From Kordiimonadaceae bacterium (lineage in GTDB: Bacteria; Pseudomonadota; Alphaproteobacteria; Sphingomonadales; Kordiimonadaceae): a stretch of DNA of 64,000 nt. A program made the translations under genes and the position numbers. The notes beneath the pieces were generated by a model that saw only the letters and a list, made by a program, of their open reading frames with translations, did not search any database and was not told the DNA's origin. Each line of letters starts with the position of its first letter. Position 1 is the first letter of the stretch. The stretch spans positions 608,704-672,703 of the forward strand of contig JAEPQB010000003.1 of assembly GCA_017640725.1 (NCBI GenBank). The letters run 5' to 3'. Positions 37,633 to 46,499 of the stretch are shown here, in pieces.

Positions 37633-39006
37633 CTAAGCAGCTTCAGTGCCAGAAAGAGCCTCTCTCTCTTCTTTCAGGGCTTCAGCCAGCAAGAACGCAA
37701 GTTCAATAGCCTGATTGGCGTTCAAACGAGGATCACAGTGCGTATGATACCGCGATGAAAGGCCATCTTCGGTTATTGCAGCTGCACCGCCTGTGCATTC
37801 GGTAACATTTTGACCTGTCAATTCCAGGTGAATCCCGCCGGCATAGGTGCCTTCGGCTTTATGCACAGCAAAAACTCGTTTCACTTCTTGCAAAATCCGC
37901 TCAAACGGGCGTGTTTTCAGGCCATTGGTCGCCGATAGTGTGTTGCCGTGCATCGGGTCACACGACCAAACAACGTGGCGACCTTCCGATTTAACTTTCC
38001 GCAATAGAGTCGGAAGATAGGTTTCAACCTTTTCAGCCCCAAACCGCGTGATCAAGGTAAGTCGACCAAGCTCATTGGAAGGGTTTAAAATGTCGATCAA
38101 GCGGATCAAATCGTCAGGGTCGGTCGTCGGACCAACTTTCGAAGCGATAGGATTGGAAACACCGCGAAGAAACTCAAGGTGCGCACCATCAGTTTGACGT
38201 GTTCTGTCCCCGACCCACAACATATGAGCAGAGGTGTCGTACCAGTCACCAGACGTACTGTCCACGCGTGTCAGAGCTTGCTCGTAACCCAGAAGCAGAG
38301 CTTCGTGGGATGTGTAGAAGTCTGTGCCCTGCAACTGGCGTACTTCGCCAGGGTTGATACCGCAAGCTTCCATGAAGGACAGCGCCTCTCCAATGCGATC
38401 TGCAAGTTCCTGATAGCGCTCCCCTGCTCCGCTCTGCGTCACGAAATCCAGGTTCCATTTGTGCACAGACAATAAGTTAGCATAGCCACCTTGCGCAAAT
38501 GCACGCAGCAGATTGAGTGTTGCTGCTGCTTGGCTGTAGGCCCGCAACATTCTGCGCGGATCAGGTATCCTTGCGTCTGCTTCAAACCTGATGCCGTTGA
38601 TGATGTCACCGCGGTAGCTTGGCAGTTCAACACCATCTTTTACCTCGACATCGCTTGAGCGTGGCTTAGCAAATTGTCCTGCTAAACGGCCTACTTTCAC
38701 GACCGGACAGCTGGCAGCGAAAGTAAGAACAACTGCCATTTGCAACAAAACACGAAATGTGTCGCGAATGTTGTTGGGATGAAACTCAGCGAAACTCTCC
38801 GCGCAATCACCACCTTGCAACAAAAATGCTTTGCCGGCCGACACATCAGCCAGCTGAGCTTTCAGGTTTCGAGCCTCACCCGCAAAAACAAGTGGCGGAT
38901 AGCTTGAGAGCTCTTCTTCCACCTGTTTCAGTTCATTTTGGTCTGGATAGGAGGGCACTTGCACAATTGGCATGTTTCTCCAGCTATCAGGGCGCCATTC
39001 ACTCAT
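37633..39006 (-). CDS. Class II 3-deoxy-7-phosphoheptulonate (DAHP) synthase
   Basis: First enzyme of the shikimate pathway, condensing PEP and erythrose-4-P. This is the class II (plant/Mycobacterium-type) enzyme: the start ([19 protein letters not shown]), [23 protein letters not shown] and the metal-site segments [10 protein letters not shown] and [13 protein letters not shown] are all diagnostic. ATG at 39006 with AAGG upstream gives 457 residues; a GTG three bases earlier is possible. The 135-base upstream gap contains a perfect 14-bp palindrome. Nearest other aromatic-pathway genes are not in the window. Confidence 0.96.
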   Translation of the reverse strand: MSEWRPDSWRNMPIVQVPSYPDQNELKQVEEELSSYPPLVFAGEARNLKAQLADVSAGKAFLLQGGDCAESFAEFHPNNIRDTFRVLLQMAVVLTFAASCPVVKVGRLAGQFAKPRSSDVEVKDGVELPSYRGDIINGIRFEADARIPDPRRMLRAYSQAAATLNLLRAFAQGGYANLLSVHKWNLDFVTQSGAGERYQELADRIGEALSFMEACGINPGEVRQLQGTDFYTSHEALLLGYEQALTRVDSTSGDWYDTSAHMLWVGDRTRQTDGAHLEFLRGVSNPIASKVGPTTDPDDLIRLIDILNPSNELGRLTLITRFGAEKVETYLPTLLRKVKSEGRHVVWSCDPMHGNTLSATNGLKTRPFERILQEVKRVFAVHKAEGTYAGGIHLELTGQNVTECTGGAAAITEDGLSSRYHTHCDPRLNANQAIELAFLLAEALKEEREALSGTEAA

Positions 39007-39059
39007 CACACTACCTTTTGATCTCGACCGAGACTTTCCAAATATTTCAAGAACGCAGA

Positions 39060-39073
39060 AAATTGCGCAATTT
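39060..39073. promoter_or_regulatory. Palindrome upstream of the DAHP synthase gene
   Basis: AAATTGCGCAATTT is a perfect 14-bp palindrome 54 bases before the start codon, flanked by CAGA and CTG that extend it imperfectly. It overlaps a possible -35 (TTGCGC). Operator-like, but no regulator is assigned. Confidence 0.4.
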
Positions 39074-39144
39074 CTGTAGCTATTAAACCTACCCTATCTC
39101 GAGCGCAAGCGTAAAGAGGCCCAAGGCTGTGAAGAAATCAATTT

Positions 39145-40194
39145 TTATTGCGGAAATGGGAATTCTGGCGGCGTTTTGGGGGTGGGTCTCCACTGGATGG
39201 CCTTTCGCATTAGGTGCGGAATCAACATGTACAGAGGCATTCTGAGATAATGACTTCGAATATATAAGTAGCCCTTGCCAATAAAGGATGACCAGTTGTC
39301 ACGCAGTTTGTTGAGCATCGCGAACTTCAGTGCAGGATATCGCCAACTGGCTCTTAGCTCAGTCGACAGATGTTTAGCCTCGGTTTGATCAAAAACGTGA
39401 CCCACCATCCACAACCCAAGCGCCACCGACATTTGTGCACCAACCTCACGGGCACGAAAAACAAGCGTACTCTTTTCATCCTCAGTGAGCTCGGTAAACA
39501 AAAAATACTGTTCCACCAAGGTTCGGGCGGGCGTGTCCAAAGCGCCATCCGCATAAGCGTGAACGGCAGAATGAATGATTTGGTCTACCGGACTAAATAC
39601 TTTCAGATTACCTGTATTCAACTCATGCGCTTCGGAGAACATTTTTGCTTCGTCAACTGTGTTTCTCGCCGTTATTGGCAACAATGCATGATGGACATCA
39701 ATGACTGTGCCGCGGCTTTTGTGCCGCAACGGTGGCAACTCGTGCATGTGTTGCCTGTAGTATTGCTGGTCATACTCATTGTTTGTTTGGTCGTCAGGCT
39801 GCCAACCTGCGCATAACAAATGCTGCTCTATTTCTTGCAAGTCATTCGGTCGAACAAGAATATCCAAATCACTTACACGCCTGCCCAATGACGCCCTACC
39901 ACTACTCGCAACATATGCGCCGCCCTTAAGCACAACAACAGGCAGATCAAGGCCAGCTAAAGCACGCTCCACACGATTCATCTCATACGTCAGCATGGTA
40001 TGATCATGTGCCGCCCGCAGCTTTGCATTACTGAAAACATCGGCCATCCCTGATGACCCAGAACTGTGACAGTGGAAAGCCATTTGACCAAGGATGTGAT
40101 TTGCATCGGCAAATCTGATCAGATCAATTCGATCCATTACCCCTTTTGGCAACGGCTGCAGCCCAACAATTATTCTTAATGCATCTTTGATCAT
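39145..40194 (-). CDS. NTP_transf_5-type nucleotidyltransferase of the HPr-rel-A cassette
   Basis: A 349-residue protein with the nucleotidyltransferase-fold signature VVVLKGG (86-92), GRRVSDLDILVRP (104-116), in which Asp109 and Asp111 are the expected metal ligands; this is the pattern of the uncharacterised nucleotidyltransferase family PF14907. The N-terminal helical part and the long C-terminal helical part (with aromatic/basic residues, last 60) are of unknown role. It overlaps the kinase gene by four bases (ATGA). In lasso-peptide clusters such as pseudomycoidin, a member of this family acts after a HprK-like kinase to add hexoses to the peptide phosphate; a comparable tailoring role here is inference. 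Confidence 0.82.
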   Translation of the reverse strand: MIKDALRIIVGLQPLPKGVMDRIDLIRFADANHILGQMAFHCHSSGSSGMADVFSNAKLRAAHDHTMLTYEMNRVERALAGLDLPVVVLKGGAYVASSGRASLGRRVSDLDILVRPNDLQEIEQHLLCAGWQPDDQTNNEYDQQYYRQHMHELPPLRHKSRGTVIDVHHALLPITARNTVDEAKMFSEAHELNTGNLKVFSPVDQIIHSAVHAYADGALDTPARTLVEQYFLFTELTEDEKSTLVFRAREVGAQMSVALGLWMVGHVFDQTEAKHLSTELRASWRYPALKFAMLNKLRDNWSSFIGKGYLYIRSHYLRMPLYMLIPHLMRKAIQWRPTPKTPPEFPFPQ

Positions 40195-41117
40195 GAAGGC
40201 CCCTCGCCAGCGAGTTGCTCAACCAGTTGCACGCTTTGCTCCGTCGTACCATACGTTATTTCGAAAGTTTGAGCTGCTTTCACCATAGAAACTATCGCCT
40301 TGTAGGCCGGTTCACCAAGCAAAGAGTAATTTGTAGAGGCCGCCACCAGTCGCATAATGGCTTCTGCTGGATTCAGTCGCCGCGCCAACGGCTGGGCTCC
40401 GGCCTGAAAGTTCGGGAATAAGATTAGTTTAACAGGTGCTGATGCATTGTTCTCTGCAAGGCTTTCCGCAGCAACACGAGCATAGGCAATGTCCCCTTTT
40501 GGCGTGTCGCTGATCACGTCACTCACGCGATCTGCGCCCAACAACTCACGCACAATTGGAATGCTCTGTTGTTTTAACGAAATTGGTCTCGGGTAGGCCC
40601 TTACGTCCGCTGAGTCCAAGTCCAACAATGCAAACTCATCCGAAAACAGAGAATAACCTTCGCTGTGCAGCGCCGCTGCCAAAGTACTTTTGCCGCCCCC
40701 GGATGCGGCGCTCATCATAATTGCAGAACCATTTTTGGCCACGACACCCGCATGAATGGTTACGAAGCGACAAGTTTTCAGGGCTACAGAAAGGTTTAAA
40801 CCCATCTCAAAGCCAAGTGGCGCCATGGATTCGGGCAAAGGCACGGCAGGAACATGAAAGCCAGGGTCTGGTGAAATCTGCGGGCGAATGAACCTTCGGA
40901 ACACATTTGGTGCCTTTAGGCGCAACATGATTTCAGTTACATCGTCTGGGTCAAGTGATGCTTGGCACTCAGGGTACATACCAATCAGGTGCGGTAGCAA
41001 GTGGCGTGCCGGCCCTTTGATCAAGTGAGAAAATGGCCCAAGCCGCAAGGTAAAGCTGCCCCGCTTCAGCGCCCTATTCAGGTCTGTGCTGTTCAGGTCT
41101 TTAACTGTTTTGTGCAT
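40191..41117 (-). CDS. HprK-related kinase A (HPr-rel-A system)
   Basis: Start ATG 41117 (a TTG at 41120 is less likely), 308 residues. The C-terminal half (about 115-305) resembles HPr kinase: P-loop SAASGGGKST at about 136-145, then LFSDEFALLDL with an acidic pair at the place of the HprK Asp-Asp, and later Pro/Lys-rich segments. The N-terminal half is unlike the HprK regulatory domain. No HPr, PTS or HprK partner is in the window. It overlaps the PqqD-like gene by 17 bases and the nucleotidyltransferase by 4, so the three are one translational unit. TIGRFAM names such proteins HprK-related kinase A; the substrate is unknown. Confidence 0.82.
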   Translation of the reverse strand: MHKTVKDLNSTDLNRALKRGSFTLRLGPFSHLIKGPARHLLPHLIGMYPECQASLDPDDVTEIMLRLKAPNVFRRFIRPQISPDPGFHVPAVPLPESMAPLGFEMGLNLSVALKTCRFVTIHAGVVAKNGSAIMMSAASGGGKSTLAAALHSEGYSLFSDEFALLDLDSADVRAYPRPISLKQQSIPIVRELLGADRVSDVISDTPKGDIAYARVAAESLAENNASAPVKLILFPNFQAGAQPLARRLNPAEAIMRLVAASTNYSLLGEPAYKAIVSMVKAAQTFEITYGTTEQSVQLVEQLAGEGPS

Positions 41118-41433
41118 CAAGGCTAACCGGACTGATCAACCCAGCCTCATCAAGTTGCTGAACAACTGTTTCTACAAGGGACAGCGGCAAATCCTGCTCT
41201 GAAAGAGCGAATTTCGACAGAAGCGCGTGCCACAACGTCACATTTGTTGCAGGAGAACTGCCAACCAGTTCGAGCGCACCAAAGGATAAAAAATTGAGAA
41301 AGTGTGTTTCCGCGGACGGCTTAAAAAACACCAAATGGGTATCATTAAACTCTTCAGACATCCAACTTTCGGGGTCTGCTGTCCACTCAATTACAGCTTG
41401 GGCTGACTCTACACCTTGTTCGGCCGTCGGCAT
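41101..41433 (-). CDS. PqqD-like protein of the HPr-rel-A system
   Basis: Small protein of 110 residues. From residue about 30 it shows the PqqD-type winged-helix pattern: DTHLVFFKPSAETHFLN (strands), FGALELV helix, then a pair of helices ending VVQQLDEAGLI. PqqD-like domains bind leader peptides of ribosomal peptides and hand them to modifying enzymes; here the ligand is not known. It starts 13 bases after the Asp-rich protein gene and overlaps the kinase gene, so the Asp-rich protein is the most obvious candidate partner. Weak sequence similarity makes the family call moderate; context with HprK-like and nucleotidyltransferase genes supports it. Confidence 0.75.
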   Translation of the reverse strand: MPTAEQGVESAQAVIEWTADPESWMSEEFNDTHLVFFKPSAETHFLNFLSFGALELVGSSPATNVTLWHALLSKFALSEQDLPLSLVETVVQQLDEAGLISPVSLDAQNS

Positions 41434-41446
41434 GAAAGGTATCGCA

Positions 41447-42205
41447 CTAACTGCCGAGATAATTCAGGATTGAAACCACGCATGAAATGCCTGGCCAGCT
41501 TCCAGCGTTACCATACGAATTGGCGTAACTCAGCGACAAAATGATATACAGCCCCTTGGAACCGCTCGGGTTCCAGCCACCGTTATTGCCCAAATAGTCA
41601 GACGGCTTGATTTCCGTATTGCGACTTATGGTGTAGCGGGCATAACCGTTATCTTGCCACTCTGGATCACAGTCATCATCGTCGTCGTCATCATCTTTCG
41701 AACGGCGATTCCCTGCAGCGAAGGAAGCAATCTCCGCGGCATTAGATGGCATGGGAGAATTTAAGAGCGCGTCGAGCTCAGACAGTGCATTGCTACCGTT
41801 GCCACTACCAATGTCGTTATCATCGCCACCATTATCGTCATCAGCATCACATACAACTTCAGGGCAAGCGGTTGGACGATAACTGCTTGGTACTGTACCT
41901 GACGGGAAGACATAGTCCGCGTTTTCTTTGAATGCCTTGATATCGGCAACGTTCCAGCCCTGGCCGTTTCTGTAACGCAATCGACGATTGCCAACCCATG
42001 CTGCACCGTTACAATTCACAAGAATGCGAACTCGTCTTGGTAAAACGAATGCACACTGCAACTGGGATATAAGAACTTGCTGTGCTGAAGCTTTGAGGGT
42101 CAGCACCATAGGCAAACCGGCGGCGCCCATCCGCAAAAGTTGCCGTCTGTCTGCTAGTTTCTGCTGTTCTGAATCCAATTCAGGTGTATCTGGCTGCTCA
42201 GTCAC
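41447..42205 (-). CDS. Tat-type exported Asp-rich, six-cysteine protein of unknown function
   Basis: Not recognised. 252 residues from GTG 42205 (GGAAG upstream). An acidic start is followed by a twin-arginine-type signal: DRRQLLRMG (19-27), a hydrophobic stretch and ASA (39-41). The mature part has six Cys (51, 65, 114, 119, 179, 242), an acidic low-complexity stretch DADDDNGGDDNDIGSGNGSN (120-139) and a run of eight Asp (171-178, bases 41672-41695) directly before Cys179. The C-terminal 60 residues are rich in Gly, Asn, Ser and Tyr. The Asp codons are mixed GAT/GAC. It is the first gene of the HPr-rel-A operon, 13 bases before the PqqD-like gene. Calcium binding or surface attachment is conceivable but unproven; it may be the substrate of the cassette. 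Confidence 0.7.
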   Translation of the reverse strand: MTEQPDTPELDSEQQKLADRRQLLRMGAAGLPMVLTLKASAQQVLISQLQCAFVLPRRVRILVNCNGAAWVGNRRLRYRNGQGWNVADIKAFKENADYVFPSGTVPSSYRPTACPEVVCDADDDNGGDDNDIGSGNGSNALSELDALLNSPMPSNAAEIASFAAGNRRSKDDDDDDDDCDPEWQDNGYARYTISRNTEIKPSDYLGNNGGWNPSGSKGLYIILSLSYANSYGNAGSWPGISCVVSILNYLGS

Positions 42206-42340
42206 ATTACTTCCACACTTGTGCGAACCGTTACTCTAATCAAGTTGCGCCTCAATTACCCCAATCAGACGAGCTCTATATACCGATAATGCTATATTTT
42301 TCCTAACAAAATATCAACATCGTGGCGGTCGATTAGTCAT

Positions 42341-42369
42341 TTGATTGTAACTTTGGTGTTTTTTAATCA
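42341..42369 (+). promoter_or_regulatory. Candidate phoR promoter
   Basis: TTGATT (42341-42346) and TAATCA (42364-42369) are 17 bases apart, giving a leader of about 63 bases before phoR. The -10 is a weak match. The 233-base divergent region must also serve the Asp-rich protein gene, for which no clear hexamer pair was found. Confidence 0.35.
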
Positions 42370-42438
42370 CGCGGGTTCATGTTAGCCATATCTCGTCAGC
42401 CAAGTTAAGAGCATTCGGAACCTCAAGAAAACTAAACC

Positions 42439-43713
42439 ATGGAAAAGATGCGGGAATCAGCCGGTATTCAAGCTCTATTGAGCGAAAGAACGATCATAAT
42501 TGTTCTGCTGGCCCTGCTCGCCTTTTTTTGGTCCGTCGATCTTGTGGACTCGGTCGCCGCCCTATTCGTCTTCGTGATCATTGCTTCGCTACTGCTCAGA
42601 CTAGAGTTCAAGAAACACCGGATGGCTTTAAAGTTAAGGGCGACTGAAAGCAAAAAGCTCGAGTTCAACAAACATGGCGGAATTAAATCTGTTCGCGCCA
42701 ACACATTGAATGCTGTGCCACTTCCTATCCTCATAATTGGCGAAGATCATCGAATAAGCTTTTCAAACCAGGCCGCCAATGACCTTCTGGGCAGCGATAT
42801 TATCAACAACGACGTATATCTTTACTTGCGCAAGTCGAAGATCATGAAGGCGATCAAGTCTATTTTCGAAGGCGGCAAGAAGCATGCAGGTGTCGTAAGA
42901 TACACCAACAAGCAAAAACGCAGTTTTGATGTGACAATCTCAAGGGTTTCCGGCACCGGCGGCGATGATGTCCCCACTCAAGCCATGGCCTTCTTCTATG
43001 AAATCACCAGCATGCTGCAAACGGAACAAATGCGCGTGGATTTTGTGGCCAATGCAAGTCACGAACTGCGTACCCCGCTCTCCTCACTTATTGGATTCAT
43101 TGAAACTTTGCAGGGACCTGCAAAGGATGACGCACCAGCCCAGGAAAGATTTCTGGGCATCATGCAGTCAGAAGCAGAAAGAATGGTACGCCTTATCGAC
43201 GACCTTCTTTCACTTTCTAAAATTGAAATGTCTCGCCACGAGGTTCCTGAAACCATTGTGAATGTTGAAACAATGATTCAGAGCGTGTTGCTGACTGCTT
43301 CAAAAGTAGCAAAAGAGCGGAACATTGAATTTAGCTGCGAAATTGAGAAAAAAGCGACAAAGGCTATAGCTGACCCTGACCAATTAATGCAGGTTTTGCT
43401 CAACTTGTGCATCAATGCGGCGAAATATGCGGACCGCGAATCCACAGTTCATGTAGAGGCAAGATTGAGCAAAACTCGAAAATTCATCAATGTCTCAATC
43501 AGGGATGAAGGCCCGGGAATTTCCAAAGAGCATTTAGCACGCCTAACCGAACGGTTTTACCGGGTAGACAATGCCAGGTCGCGCAAAATGGGGGGCACTG
43601 GATTGGGGCTTGCTATTGTGAAGCACATTCTTCTCAGGCACGACAGCATGCTGGACGTAAAAAGTGCCGTAGGCAAAGGGACAACTTTCAGCTTCAAGCT
43701 TAGGAGGGCCTGA
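42439..43713 (+). CDS. phoR: Phosphate regulon sensor histidine kinase PhoR
   Basis: Inner-membrane sensor kinase of 424 residues. Two hydrophobic segments at about 18-33 and 37-54 are joined by only a few residues, so there is essentially no periplasmic sensor, the PhoR hallmark. A PAS domain follows (about 88-195, LPILIIGEDHRISFSN), then HisKA with phospho-acceptor His208 in NASHELRTPL, and HATPase with the N box (LCINAAKYAD), G1 (DEGPGIS) and GTGLGLAIVKHIL. PhoR normally senses via the PstSCAB-PhoU system, which is not in the window. It precedes phoB, the reverse of the usual order. Confidence 0.9.
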   Translation: MEKMRESAGIQALLSERTIIIVLLALLAFFWSVDLVDSVAALFVFVIIASLLLRLEFKKHRMALKLRATESKKLEFNKHGGIKSVRANTLNAVPLPILIIGEDHRISFSNQAANDLLGSDIINNDVYLYLRKSKIMKAIKSIFEGGKKHAGVVRYTNKQKRSFDVTISRVSGTGGDDVPTQAMAFFYEITSMLQTEQMRVDFVANASHELRTPLSSLIGFIETLQGPAKDDAPAQERFLGIMQSEAERMVRLIDDLLSLSKIEMSRHEVPETIVNVETMIQSVLLTASKVAKERNIEFSCEIEKKATKAIADPDQLMQVLLNLCINAAKYADRESTVHVEARLSKTRKFINVSIRDEGPGISKEHLARLTERFYRVDNARSRKMGGTGLGLAIVKHILLRHDSMLDVKSAVGKGTTFSFKLRRA

Positions 43714-43904
43714 TCCCTATTAGAAACCAAGCCAAACTGCTGTAACAATACAGACATTTGCTCGCAAAACCCGCCATTAAAATGTAACATAGCCGCAGTA
43801 TCAGTATCAGCACGATATGGCTGCTTTTGTGGTGTCACTGCTCAGGTAAACAGTCGCAGCGAGATTAATACTCGAAGCGAACCTAAGCGATAAAGGACTA
43901 ATCT

Positions 43905-44591
43905 GTGAAAACCAGAGTTCTACTGATTGAAGACGATCTGAACATCACCGAGTTGGTTCGGTACAATTTGGAACGTGCTGATTATAAAGTTGATGCCGTT
44001 GCAGATGGTGAAGAAGGGCTTTACCTAGCAGCTCAAGATACACCGGACGTGATATTGCTAGATTGGATGCTTCCAAACTTATCTGGCCTTGAAATTTGTC
44101 GGCAATTGCGACGCAACGGCGAAACCGCAAATGTCCCTATCATTATGTTGACGGCAAGAGCCGATGAACCTGATCGTGTTCGAGGTCTTGAAACTGGCGC
44201 AGATGACTATGTGGTAAAACCATTTTCGCCGAAAGAGCTCATCGCACGCATTCAAGCCGTGCTACGCCGTGTGCGCCCTGCTCTTGCTGGCAAAGAACTA
44301 ACGTTTGAAGATATTCGCCTGGACAACGTGTCGCATCGTGTCACGCGCAACGGCACGTCGATACACTTGGGACCAACTGAGTATCGATTGCTTCGGCACT
44401 TCATGGAAAACCCAGGCCGAGTTTTCTCAAGAGAACAGCTCTTGGATTCTGTTTGGGGGCATGATGTTTATGTGGAGCCTCGCACTGTTGATGTCCACAT
44501 CAGGCGACTGCGAAAAGCCATGAACGAAGCCGGTAAAGACTATATCCGAACCGTTCGTTCAGCCGGCTACGCGCTCGACAACAATTCATAG
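43905..44591 (+). CDS. phoB: Phosphate regulon response regulator PhoB
   Basis: OmpR-type response regulator of 228 residues. Receiver domain with acidic residues EDD (9-11), phospho-acceptor Asp53 (LLDWMLPN), the T/S in LTARA and Lys in VVKPFSPKEL. DNA-binding winged helix (about 130-228): RNGTSIHLGPTEYRLLRHFMENPGRVFSREQLLD and VDVHIRRLRKAM. PhoB is favoured over other OmpR regulators because of the adjacent PhoR-type kinase and the LGPTEYRLL/GRVFSREQ signature. The 191-base space after phoR suggests its own promoter. Its end lies 9 bases from the convergent end of the amidotransferase gene with no clear terminator. Confidence 0.9.
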   Translation: MKTRVLLIEDDLNITELVRYNLERADYKVDAVADGEEGLYLAAQDTPDVILLDWMLPNLSGLEICRQLRRNGETANVPIIMLTARADEPDRVRGLETGADDYVVKPFSPKELIARIQAVLRRVRPALAGKELTFEDIRLDNVSHRVTRNGTSIHLGPTEYRLLRHFMENPGRVFSREQLLDSVWGHDVYVEPRTVDVHIRRLRKAMNEAGKDYIRTVRSAGYALDNNS

Positions 44592-44600
44592 CCATTTGAT

Positions 44601-46499
44601 TTAGCTAGATGGAATTTCCAAGTTCAGTTTTTTCAGGCTGCGCTCAAGCATAATCAGTGCCCACAAGCTGGTATGATGATCCCTGGCTCCAATAACATGT
44701 TCTTCAGCCATTTGTTGAATGCCGAACATGTTGAACAAGCCGCTGTCCCCAAACACTTCACTTTCCCCAAGCGACATTGTGTCATCCGCCAATTCATTGC
44801 GTAGCCAACTGATGGTAGGCACATCAAAGCCTTTTTTGACGCGGTCTAAGGTTGCATCAGGCAAAAATCCTCGCAGCGCCTTTCTAAAGACAGACTTTCC
44901 TTCGCCGTCAACAATGCGCTCTCTTGGAGACACGCGCAGGCCCCACTCCACAAATTTATGGTCAAGAATGGGAACTCTTACCTCCAGGCTATTCGCCATG
45001 CTAGCCCGGTCTACTTTGGTCAGTATGTCGCCGGGTAAGTAGGTTTTAAGGTCCAGGTACTGAATGAGGGAAAGCGGGTCTGCACCCTTTACCTCGTCCG
45101 CCAACTCAGTAAAGCGATCATGGGGGTGATATCCAGCAAGTAGTTTGCGCATTTTGCGTGAATGCCAGCGTTTCCGGTCCCGGTCTGGCGTTCGGCTCAC
45201 GCTCTGACAGTAGGCCTGCGCTGAAGTGCGTGCCAGTGCCTCGAACGTTGATTTCGCCCGCATAAACTGTGGGGCGCGATCAAGTTTAGGGTAAATGACG
45301 CTTAAGGGCCCAAAGATAGCGCGCCGCAGGAACATCGGCATCATGCTTCGCAAGGACTCTTCAGCCATATGGAACCGGTGACGTCGATAGCCAGCGAACA
45401 GTTCGTCGCCGCCATCACCTGACAAAGCAACTTTGACCTTCTCTCGAGCCAACCCACACACCCGGTACGTCGGAAGCGCTGACGGATCCGCAAATGGTTC
45501 ATCGTAAACGTCTACAATTCTATCGATGAGGGTCCGGTCGGTCGCTGAAACAAGCCGCCATCGGTGGCTTGTCTTAAAATGGTCGGCGACAATCTGCGCA
45601 TACCCACTTTCATCATATGCAGGGTCCTCAGACCCAATGGCGCAGGTTTCAACGGAGGACGTGCCAAGACGAGACATCAAGCCAACAACAGCACTCGAAT
45701 CAACGCCGCCCGACAAGAAGGCGCCCAACGGAACATCCGCAATCATGCGCATTTTTACGGCGTCTTCGAGGCGGGCCAACAAGTCTTCTTGTCGCGACAC
45801 GGTCAATCCTGCCATGCCGATACCTGGCTGCCAGTAGCATGTCAGCCTTGGTGACCGCTGACCTTTTTCGAGAGACAGTGTTGTGGCTGGCGGAAGTTTG
45901 TGCACGCCTTCTATGATTGATTTTGGATCTGGGACATATCCTAAGGTCAAATAATCCTCGAGAGCATCAACCCTTAGCTTGCGGGGCATAGAATTGATAC
46001 ACAACAGTGATTTGAGCTCGGAACCAAAATAGAAATCGCCATTTGGCAAGAAGGTGTAATAAAGCGGCTTGATACCCAGGCGGTCTCTTGCCAGAAACAA
46101 CTTGCGCTTCGGCCCATCCCATATCGCAAATGCAAACATGCCTCGGAGTCGGTCGACGCAGGCTTCGCCCCACTCCATGTAGCTTGTCATTAAGACTTCG
46201 GTATCTGAATGGGTCGAAAACTTGTGCCCCAAGTTCTCGAGTTCACGCCTAAGGGATTGAAAATTATATATTTCGCCATTGTATGACAGGACAAACTCTT
46301 TGCCCGGGCTGTACATGGGCTGCAGCCCGCCTGCGATATCAATAATGGAAAGCCGTTTATGACCTAAAGCAACGTCACCGCCGAAAAAATACCCATCCCC
46401 ATCTGGGCCCCGGTGGTTGATTGCATCTGTCATTTGGCGCAGTAATGGCTCATCCACATTTGAACCATTGTGGGTCATGCAACCCGTTATCCCGCACAT
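44601..46499 (-). CDS. XrtA system asparagine synthase-like amidotransferase
   Basis: 632 residues of class II glutamine amidotransferase plus asparagine synthetase fold. The nucleophile is Cys2 (MCGITGC). Glutaminase motifs RLSIIDIAGGLQPM, YNGEIYN and SDTEVL are followed by the synthetase P-loop SGGVDSSAVVG and the GDGGDELFAGYRRH loop. This matches the exosortase A system-associated amidotransferase 1 family, which is thought to modify sugars of the exopolysaccharide; that is family knowledge, not seen directly. It is the last gene of the locus and overlaps the xrtA gene by 13 bases. Confidence 0.92.
   Translation of the reverse strand: MCGITGCMTHNGSNVDEPLLRQMTDAINHRGPDGDGYFFGGDVALGHKRLSIIDIAGGLQPMYSPGKEFVLSYNGEIYNFQSLRRELENLGHKFSTHSDTEVLMTSYMEWGEACVDRLRGMFAFAIWDGPKRKLFLARDRLGIKPLYYTFLPNGDFYFGSELKSLLCINSMPRKLRVDALEDYLTLGYVPDPKSIIEGVHKLPPATTLSLEKGQRSPRLTCYWQPGIGMAGLTVSRQEDLLARLEDAVKMRMIADVPLGAFLSGGVDSSAVVGLMSRLGTSSVETCAIGSEDPAYDESGYAQIVADHFKTSHRWRLVSATDRTLIDRIVDVYDEPFADPSALPTYRVCGLAREKVKVALSGDGGDELFAGYRRHRFHMAEESLRSMMPMFLRRAIFGPLSVIYPKLDRAPQFMRAKSTFEALARTSAQAYCQSVSRTPDRDRKRWHSRKMRKLLAGYHPHDRFTELADEVKGADPLSLIQYLDLKTYLPGDILTKVDRASMANSLEVRVPILDHKFVEWGLRVSPRERIVDGEGKSVFRKALRGFLPDATLDRVKKGFDVPTISWLRNELADDTMSLGESEVFGDSGLFNMFGIQQMAEEHVIGARDHHTSLWALIMLERSLKKLNLEIPSS

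Noticed and set aside
39145-42205. Lasso peptide biosynthetic cluster
   Set aside because: A HprK-like kinase, PqqD-like protein and nucleotidyltransferase are present, but no leader peptidase (B2), no lasso cyclase (C) and no short precursor gene are found in the operon. The asparagine synthase-like gene at 44601-46499 belongs to the XrtA locus.
43741-43789. Two TGTAACA copies upstream of phoB as a possible Pho box
   Set aside because: The copies are 42 bases apart rather than the 11-base spacing of Pho-box half-sites, so autoregulation cannot be read from the sequence.
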